Part shown: positions 6,795-12,413 of the stretch, one piece after another
Numbering within the stretch: position 1 is the first letter of the stretch
How the letters are laid out: the number at the start of each line of letters is the position of its first letter
Assembly: GCA_964648215.1 (NCBI GenBank)
Contig: CAZYMF010000149.1
Location: 1 to 12,413 of the forward strand
From: CAZYMF01 sp964648215
GTDB taxonomy: Bacteria > Desulfobacterota > Binatia > HRBIN30 > JACQVA1
Direction: 5' to 3'
Length of the DNA stretch: 12,413 bases
The notes under the pieces: model-generated
Databases searched by the model: none
Told to the model about the DNA's origin: nothing
Seen by the model: the letters and a program-made list of their open reading frames with translations, nothing else
Made by a program: the position numbers and the translations under genes

Positions 6795-7241
6795 TCAGGC
6801 GGCCTGCACCGTAATCTGGCGCGGCTTGGCCTCCTCGCGTTTGGGGATGCGCACGGTCAGCAAGCCGTGCTTACACGTGGCCGCCGCCTGGTCGAGAGCC
6901 AGATCGGCCGGCAGCTGCAACGAGCGGGAGAACTCGCCCTCGCCGCGCTCGCGGCGGTGGATGCTGCCGTCGCCCGGCGCCTTGAACTCGCGCTTGCCGC
7001 GGACGGTGAGCGTGCGCCCGCGGGTCTCGATCTCGATCTGATCGGGGGCAATGCCGGGCACCTCCAGGCGCACGACGTAGCCGTCCTTGTCGCTGAAGAC
7101 GTTCACGGGGGGGAACACTCCGCGTCCGGACAGACCGAAGTCGACACCCAGCGGGTTTTCGAATACGCGATCGAGCTCCTTTTGCAGGGTGAGCAACGCC
7201 CTCACCGGATCGACCTCCGGTGCAAATCGGAAGAACGCCAT
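6795..7241 (-). CDS. Small heat shock protein Hsp20 (second of pair)
   Basis: A 148-residue Hsp20, promoter-proximal in a two-gene operon. The N-terminal arm (1-45) is hydrophobic and variable (MAFFRFAPEVDPVRALLTLQ). The alpha-crystallin domain spans about 46-135: VNVFSDKDGYVVRLEVPGI, then RTLTVRGKRE, GEFSRSLQLPADL, and the GLLTVRIPK signature at 126-134. The tail holds the ITV motif at 143-145. It resembles the common bacterial Hsp20 class (MxxFRxxDPxRELxxLQxEL-like start), whereas its neighbour has a shorter, different N-terminus, so they are paralogues and not a recent duplication. The start is ATG 7241, with AGGAGGT 4 to 5 bases upstream. A promoter-like TTGACA/TAGATT pair lies about 90-115 bases upstream. 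Confidence 0.95.
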   Translation of the reverse strand: MAFFRFAPEVDPVRALLTLQKELDRVFENPLGVDFGLSGRGVFPPVNVFSDKDGYVVRLEVPGIAPDQIEIETRGRTLTVRGKREFKAPGDGSIHRRERGEGEFSRSLQLPADLALDQAAATCKHGLLTVRIPKREEAKPRQITVQAA

Positions 7242-7328
7242 CGCTACCTCCTCTGGACCGATGTGATGTGTTTGCCGGGCTCCGCTGCTGTTGCCTGGCG
7301 GGTCGTCCCGGTTCGTCGTTCGCAGGCG

Positions 7329-7356
7329 AATCTAAGGCGGCTTGGTGAGCTGTCAA
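7329..7356 (-). promoter_or_regulatory. Probable promoter of the hsp20 operon
   Basis: On the minus strand TTGACA (7356-7351) is followed after 16 bases by TAGATT (7334-7329). The -35 box is perfect for sigma-70 and the -10 box matches 4 of 6. CTTGACA also resembles the -35 of sigma-32, but I see no CCCCAT-type -10. The leader to ATG 7241 would be roughly 80 bases. No CIRCE element is visible. Confidence 0.55.
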
Positions 7357-7362
7357 GGGGTA

Positions 7363-7388
7363 CGCGCCGGGCATGGTGGCCCGGCGCG
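7363..7388 (-). terminator. GC-rich hairpin, possible terminator of the radical SAM gene
   Basis: Perfect 10-bp stem: CGCGCCGGGC (7363-7372) with GCCCGGCGCG (7379-7388), loop of 6. It starts 27 bases after the radical SAM stop and ends just before the hsp20 promoter. No run of T follows in the transcript, so it may not be a classical intrinsic terminator. Confidence 0.45.
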
Positions 7389-7414
7389 CTCGTGGAAGAG
7401 GTCGCGGCCGCGCT

Positions 7415-8986
7415 CTAGGCGGCGCTCGGCTGACGGACCGGGCTCGGGCGCGGCAGCATGCCGGCGTCGGGGAGCGTGCGCAGCTCCTCGATCAGACGGT
7501 CGAGCTGCACCGAGGTGTCGCGCACGTACTCGTAGAGGTGCTTGTGCATCAGCGCCATGGTGATGGCGAGGCGAAACTGACGGGGACGGCGCCAGGCGGT
7601 CTCGAGTAGCATCGACAGGGTCATCCAGGCGCGGCGGGGCGTGGCGCGCACGATGCAGGTCCACAGCACGCTGGCGAAGATCTTGAGATCGCGGCCGCTT
7701 GCCACCAGCCTCGACTGGATGTCGGTGCCCTTGTTCAGGATCAAGGCCATCGTGCGGCGGCGGAAGTTGCGGTAGTCGTAGAGTCTTTCCAGCAGCCGCT
7801 TGTAGCCTTCGTAGAGCTCGAGGCGCGACATCCCCAGGGGGACGACGTTGGTGAAGACGAACTGGTCGCCGACCGATTCGGCGATCAGGCGGCCGGCCTC
7901 ATGGAGGCGCGTGTACAGCGGTGTCTTCGGCATGGCGTTGAGCATGCCGGTCATCGAGATCGGGATGCGGGCGTCCTGGATGAAGCGGAACTGCTCGTCG
8001 AAGATCGAGGCATCGTCGTGATCGAAGCCGACGATCATGCCCGCCATGACCTCCATGCCGGCCTGCTGGATGCGGTGCACCGCGCCGAGCAGGTCCTCGC
8101 GCATGTTCTGCGTCTTGTGGGTCTCCTGCAGGCTGGCGGCGCGGGGCGACTCGATGCCGATGAAGATGGTGGTGAAATGCGCCTCGTGCATGAGCCGGAG
8201 CAGCTCGTCGTCCTGAGCGATGTTGAGCGTCACCTCGGTCATGAACTCGATCGGGTAGTCGTTCTCCGCCTGCCAGGCGGCGATCGCGCCGAGCAAAGCC
8301 TTCGCCTCCTTCTTGTTGCCGATGAAGTTGTCGTCGACGACGAAGACGTTGGTGACGCCGAGGCGGTGGATCTCGCGCACCTCGGCCATCACCTGGGCGA
8401 CCGCCTTGGTGCGCGGCTTGCGTCCGTACATGACGATGATGTCGCAGAACTCGCAGTTGAACGGGCAGCCGCGGGCGAACTGGATGGTCATCGTGCGATA
8501 GGCGTCGACCCGCAGCAGGTCGAAGCGGGGCAGGGCGGAGTCGAGCATGCTCGGCTTCTCCTCCTGCCGGTACTCGGCTTGCCACTGGCCGCCCTGGTAG
8601 TCGCGCAGAAAGCGCGGCCAGGTGTACTCGGCCTCGTCGACGAAGAGAACGTCCACGCGCCCGCGCAGCTCTTCCGGGCACAGCGAGGCGAACGGTCCCC
8701 CGGCGACGATGAACTTGCCCCGTTGCCGGAAGGCATCGACGATCTCGAAGATCCGCTGCTTGTGGATCACGTAGCCGGTGACGCCGACGATGTCGGCATC
8801 GGTGTCGAAATCGATGGGCTCGACGTTCTCGTCACACAGGACCACCTCGTGCTCGCGCGGGGTGATGCCCGCCACGGTGGGCAACGAGAGGTTGGGGAAG
8901 ACGCACTTCTTCTTCAGGCTGGGGAGGATGCGGTCGAAGGTCCAGAACGACTCGGGGTTCCTCGGGGCGATTAGATAGATCTTCAC
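7415..8986 (-). CDS. B12-binding domain radical SAM protein (HpnP-like, DUF4070 type)
   Basis: A 523-residue enzyme. The N-terminal 130 residues form a cobalamin-binding-type fold (MKIYLIAPRNPESFWTFDRI, VVLCDENVEPIDFD, DIVGVTGYVIHKQRIFEIV, FIVAGGPFASL). The DxHxxG cobalt-ligand motif is absent, as is usual for radical SAM methylases that bind B12 base-off without histidine. The radical SAM domain has the [4Fe-4S] cysteines Cys174, Cys178 and Cys181 (ARGCPFNCEFCDIIVMYGRK), then FVVDDNFIGNKKEAKALL (215-232), FIGIESP (275-281) and a DUF4070-like part (LNAMPKTPLYTRL, 349-361). This layout and several blocks resemble HpnP, the hopanoid C-2 methylase, but the C-terminal stretch after about 410 looks additional. 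The target is unknown; methylation of a lipid or a secondary metabolite is likely. GTG start at 8986. It stands 142 bases after pepA, and no hopanoid genes are visible nearby. Confidence 0.85.
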   Translation of the reverse strand: MKIYLIAPRNPESFWTFDRILPSLKKKCVFPNLSLPTVAGITPREHEVVLCDENVEPIDFDTDADIVGVTGYVIHKQRIFEIVDAFRQRGKFIVAGGPFASLCPEELRGRVDVLFVDEAEYTWPRFLRDYQGGQWQAEYRQEEKPSMLDSALPRFDLLRVDAYRTMTIQFARGCPFNCEFCDIIVMYGRKPRTKAVAQVMAEVREIHRLGVTNVFVVDDNFIGNKKEAKALLGAIAAWQAENDYPIEFMTEVTLNIAQDDELLRLMHEAHFTTIFIGIESPRAASLQETHKTQNMREDLLGAVHRIQQAGMEVMAGMIVGFDHDDASIFDEQFRFIQDARIPISMTGMLNAMPKTPLYTRLHEAGRLIAESVGDQFVFTNVVPLGMSRLELYEGYKRLLERLYDYRNFRRRTMALILNKGTDIQSRLVASGRDLKIFASVLWTCIVRATPRRAWMTLSMLLETAWRRPRQFRLAITMALMHKHLYEYVRDTSVQLDRLIEELRTLPDAGMLPRPSPVRQPSAA

Positions 8987-9128
8987 ACGTCACCGTCCCT
9001 TCTGCGCGCCGCCGGCGGGTCCGCCACGGGGTGCCCGCGTCCGATGAGCTGAAGTAATCGATCTACGCTTCCTTTCTACTGCAATCGGAAGCCGGAGACC
9101 AGAGTACTCGGTACCGGTGACGAATTGG

Positions 9129-10592
9129 TTACAGCCCGGTGATGTATTGCAGAAGGGTGCGGACGCCGAAGCCGGTGGCGCCGGGGGGATGAGCCGGGAA
9201 GGGCTTGTCGGTCACCACCGTGCTCGAGAAATCGATGTGGGCCCAGGGCAGGCCGGCGACGAACTCGCGCAGAAACAAGCCGCCAATGATGGTTCCGGCG
9301 TAGCCCTCGCCGGTGTTCTTGATGTCCGCCACCCGGCTGTCGATGTCCGGGCGGTAGTCGTCGACGAGCGGCAGCTCCCACAGGTTCTCGCCGACGCAGC
9401 GGCCGGCCGCGATCACGGCCTGGGCGAGGGCGGCATCGGTGCTCATGATGCCGGCGTAGCGACGCCCGAGCGCCGCGCCCACGGCCGCGGTCAGGGTGGC
9501 GAGATCGATGACGAGGTCGGGCTTCGCCGCGGCCGCATAGGCGAGGGCGTCGGCGAGGACGAGCCGGCCTTCGGCGTCGGTGTTGAGCACCTCGATGGTC
9601 TTGCGGTTGTACGCGCGCACGACGTCGCCGGGCTTGATGGCGCGGCCGCCGGGCATGTTCTCGGCGCTGGCGACGTAGGCCCGTACCTCGACCGCGGGGG
9701 CGAGGTCGGCGATGACGCTCATCACGCCGAGGACGGCGGCGCCGCCGGCCATGTCGCGCTTCTGACCCTGCATCGACTCGGCGTGCTTGAGCGACAGGCC
9801 GCCGCTGTCGAAGGTGATTCCCTTGCCGACGATGGCGATGCGCTTGTGCGGGCGCCGGCGCGGGCGGTAGACGAGCTCGATCAGTCGCGGCGGCTGCGCG
9901 CTGCCCTGGGCGACGCCCAGGATGGCCCCCATGCCGGCGCGCTGCAGGGCGCGCGCGTCGAAGACCCGCAGGCGCAGCCGTTGCCGCCGTGCCAACCGGC
10001 GTGCCTCGCTGGCCAGAAAGCGGGGCGTCACCTGCGCCGCCGGGGTCGTGATCAGATCGCGCGCGTAGCTGGTGGCGGCCGCGAACAGACGCGCCCGCGA
10101 AAGAGCCTGGCGGTAGCGCGCGTCTTCGCGGGGGACGAGCAGCCGCGCCGCGCTCGGATCTCGGTTCCCGGGCGGCTGTGACTTGAGCTTGTCGAAGCGG
10201 TAGGCGGACAGCGCCAATCCTTCGGCGGTGCGGACAACGGCCTCCGGGCCCAGCAGGCCGCGGCCGAAGGCCACGGCGAGGTTCTTTGCCTTGTAGTCGC
10301 GCCCCTGGCGCACGGCGATGTCGGCGAGCTGGTGCCAGGAGCGCGCCGTAGGGTGGGCGTCGATGCCGACCAGGACGATTGGGTCGACCGGCACGGAGCC
10401 GTGGGTCTGGAAGACCAGCGTCGCGCCGCCGGCCGCCTGGAAGCCGGCCCGCTTGGCGGCGCGGCCGAGGAGGCCGTGCACGCGGCGATCGAGCGGGGCG
10501 ATGTCGTCGGCCCAGTGGGGGCGCGTCGTCGCCAGCACGAGGAGATCGGCGGACGGCTCGGTCAATGGGCGGGTGGTCAGCTCGATCTGCAC
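9129..10592 (-). CDS. pepA: Leucyl aminopeptidase (M17, PepA)
   Basis: A 487-residue cytosolic aminopeptidase, usually hexameric, that releases N-terminal residues during peptide turnover. The M17 signature NTDAEGRLVLADAL is present. With this start the two-metal ligands are Lys257, Asp262, Asp280, Asp339 and Glu341, with catalytic Lys269 and Arg343. Their relative spacing is identical to E. coli PepA. One departure is GQKRDMAGGAAVLG around the third ligand. The start is uncertain. A GTG at 10613 would overlap the upstream cytochrome gene by 8 bases and add MADREHA. The GTG at 10592 has GGGAG 6 bases upstream and gives MQIELTTRPLTEPSADLLVL, which matches the usual family beginning, so I prefer it. 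The gene follows the cytochrome c gene closely and is probably co-transcribed. Confidence 0.94.
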   Translation of the reverse strand: MQIELTTRPLTEPSADLLVLATTRPHWADDIAPLDRRVHGLLGRAAKRAGFQAAGGATLVFQTHGSVPVDPIVLVGIDAHPTARSWHQLADIAVRQGRDYKAKNLAVAFGRGLLGPEAVVRTAEGLALSAYRFDKLKSQPPGNRDPSAARLLVPREDARYRQALSRARLFAAATSYARDLITTPAAQVTPRFLASEARRLARRQRLRLRVFDARALQRAGMGAILGVAQGSAQPPRLIELVYRPRRRPHKRIAIVGKGITFDSGGLSLKHAESMQGQKRDMAGGAAVLGVMSVIADLAPAVEVRAYVASAENMPGGRAIKPGDVVRAYNRKTIEVLNTDAEGRLVLADALAYAAAAKPDLVIDLATLTAAVGAALGRRYAGIMSTDAALAQAVIAAGRCVGENLWELPLVDDYRPDIDSRVADIKNTGEGYAGTIIGGLFLREFVAGLPWAHIDFSSTVVTDKPFPAHPPGATGFGVRTLLQYITGL

Positions 10593-10598
10593 CGCGTG

Positions 10599-10603
10599 CT
10601 CCC
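10599..10603 (-). promoter_or_regulatory. Ribosome binding site favouring the inner pepA start
   Basis: GGGAG on the minus strand, 6 bases before GTG 10592. The alternative GTG at 10613 has no comparable site, though it overlaps the preceding stop codon region and could be translationally coupled. Confidence 0.5.
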
Positions 10604-10605
10604 GG

Positions 10606-10884
10606 TCAGCCACCGTACTTCTTCAGGTACCCGAGCACGGTCGCCTTCTCGCTCGGCGTCAGCGGAGGGATGCCACGGCGCTCCATCTCCCCCTGCATGC
10701 GGTCGACCTGGTACTTCCACATCGGGTACTTGAGCAGGCCCGGCGCGTAGACGCGGTGACAGGTGTTGCAGCGGGCGGCGTAGAGCTTGGCCGCCGGCGA
10801 ATCGGCATCGGGCAGCTTCGTGCAGCCGACAAACCCGATCGCTCCGAGGGCGACGATCGTGCCCCACCAGCCCCACCGCCGCAT
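10606..10884 (-). CDS. Small monohaem cytochrome c lipoprotein
   Basis: A 92-residue exported protein. The N-terminus is RRWGWW followed by a hydrophobic stretch ending in IGFVGC, which looks like a lipobox with Cys21 as the lipidated residue, so it would be tethered to a membrane facing the periplasm. The haem c site CNTCH is at 39-43 within AAKLYAARCNTCHRVYAPGL. Met54, Met63 and Met67 are candidates for the distal ligand. The C-terminal LTPSEKATVLGYLKKYGG is the typical final helix of small class I cytochrome c domains. It probably passes electrons between a membrane complex and an unknown partner. The start ATG 10884 is 4 bases after the upstream pterin synthase stop. The open frame extends further upstream but only antisense-like and overlapping that gene. 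Four to 13 bases separate it from both neighbours, so it is in one transcript with them, although their functions look unrelated. Confidence 0.85.
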   Translation of the reverse strand: MRRWGWWGTIVALGAIGFVGCTKLPDADSPAAKLYAARCNTCHRVYAPGLLKYPMWKYQVDRMQGEMERRGIPPLTPSEKATVLGYLKKYGG

Positions 10885-10888
10885 CCGC

Positions 10889-11377
10889 TCAGCTCTCTTC
10901 TCGGTAGTAGGCCGCCTGGCCGGTGGTTTCTTCGACTCCGACCTGGATCGCGGCGATGTGATTGACGTGCTCGACTTCCAGCTCGCGGCGCAGCTCACCC
11001 ACCAGGTAGCGGGCCAGCTCCTCGGCCGAGCTGTGGGCGATCGGCAGCAGCGCGGCATCGCTGCGCGGGATGCGGAACTCGGCGTCCTCGTAGCGCATCA
11101 CCACCTGCGCGCCGTCTTCGCTGACCCGCACGCAGTCGCTGCGCACGGGGACCAGGGTCTTTTCGTTGAGCCGCTCGCAGACGCGGCGGGCGACCTTCTT
11201 GACCACGCCGAAGTCGACGACGTAGCCGTTGTGACCGAGGCGCCCCTCGACCTCTACCGACACGCGGTAGTTGTGGCCGTGGAGCGCCTCGCGAAATCCG
11301 GGGTAGGCAATGAAGTGGGCGGCCGAGAACTTCAGGTAGTCCTTGGTGACGTGCACCTTGAACGACTCGCGTGCCAT
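10889..11377 (-). CDS. 6-pyruvoyltetrahydropterin synthase family protein, PTPS-III-like
   Basis: A 162-residue enzyme of COG0720, which acts on 7,8-dihydroneopterin triphosphate or dihydroneopterin. The zinc ligands are His21 (FSAAHF), His33 and His35 (LHGHNY). GYVVDFGVVKK follows, and the late VGVEETTGQAAYY carries the conserved substrate-binding Glu. The cysteine that QueD and animal PTPS use four residues before HGH is missing: Arg29 is there, and Glu30 stands three residues before (FREALHGHNY). From memory the Plasmodium PTPS has nearly the same segment. That enzyme and bacterial PTPS-III proteins form 6-hydroxymethyl-dihydropterin and can replace FolB in folate synthesis. The protein is also longer than QueD (about 120), with an insert near 75-110. 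No other folate or queuosine gene is visible. It lies 49 bases after etfA and 4 before the cytochrome gene. Confidence 0.9.
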   Translation of the reverse strand: MARESFKVHVTKDYLKFSAAHFIAYPGFREALHGHNYRVSVEVEGRLGHNGYVVDFGVVKKVARRVCERLNEKTLVPVRSDCVRVSEDGAQVVMRYEDAEFRIPRSDAALLPIAHSSAEELARYLVGELRRELEVEHVNHIAAIQVGVEETTGQAAYYREES

Positions 11378-11426
11378 GAGCGCTCAGGCTATCACGCCGC
11401 CACCCTCCCGCAAGACGGCGGGACGC

Positions 11427-12395
<969 letters not shown>

Positions 12396-12403
12396 GGAAT
12401 CCA

Positions 12404-12409
12404 CTCCTT
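12404..12409 (-). promoter_or_regulatory. Ribosome binding site of etfA
   Basis: AAGGAG on the minus strand, 8 bases before ATG 12395. It fixes that ATG as the start over the in-frame GTG that overlaps the site. Confidence 0.75.
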
Positions 12410-12413
12410 CGTC

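Noticed and set aside
6361..7241. The two hsp20 genes as a recent tandem duplication
   Set aside because: Their N-termini and most of the crystallin domain differ strongly; only the general family pattern and the KPR-ITV tail are shared.
9117..10181. Plus-strand 354-residue frame opposite pepA, and a similar one at 7901-8974 opposite the radical SAM gene
   Set aside because: Both are antisense shadows made of A/G/D/H/R-rich sequence without domain features.
11395..11425. Short inverted repeat CCCGC/GCGGG between etfA and the pterin synthase gene
   Set aside because: Only 5 bp of stem, no T run; expected by chance at this GC content.

Overview
This 12.4 kb window is very GC-rich, densely coded bacterial DNA interrupted by one 100-base run of N (3523-3622). 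The mix suggests an uncultured Gram-negative, soil or sediment type bacterium: a crotonyl-CoA carboxylase/reductase, EtfA, a lipoprotein-like monohaem cytochrome c, a B12/radical-SAM enzyme related to hopanoid methylases, and paired Hsp20s. A deltaproteobacterial or Binatota-like lineage would fit, but that is a weak guess. The scaffold gap suggests a draft or metagenome assembly. I see no rRNA, tRNA, CRISPR array, transposase or phage gene.

Left part (1-4162). A crotonyl-CoA carboxylase/reductase runs leftwards off the window. A zinc-dependent medium-chain dehydrogenase diverges from it, followed by a thiamine-diphosphate enzyme of the acetolactate synthase / 2-hydroxyacyl-CoA lyase type, whose last residues fall into the gap. 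A small membrane-anchored protein of unknown function converges on the gap from the right.

Middle (4229-7414). A slipin (SPFH/band 7) gene and an Xaa-Pro aminopeptidase form a tight rightward pair. They converge on a two-gene Hsp20 operon that has its own promoter.

Right part (7415-12413). All genes read leftwards: etfA, a malaria-type (PTPS-III-like) pterin synthase homologue, a cytochrome c lipoprotein, an M17 leucyl aminopeptidase, then a B12-binding radical SAM protein. From the pterin gene to the aminopeptidase the spacing is 4 to 13 bases, so these are probably co-transcribed, perhaps from etfA.

The most unusual structure is a small repeat with an 8-base period, TCA-S-TGA-N. It occurs twice: at 646-692 in a divergent intergenic region, and at 6313-6355 as a perfect 19-bp inverted repeat that supplies the stop codon of the Xaa-Pro aminopeptidase. 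The second item of interest is the pterin enzyme, which lacks the catalytic cysteine and carries a glutamate typical of PTPS-III, a FolB substitute in folate synthesis.
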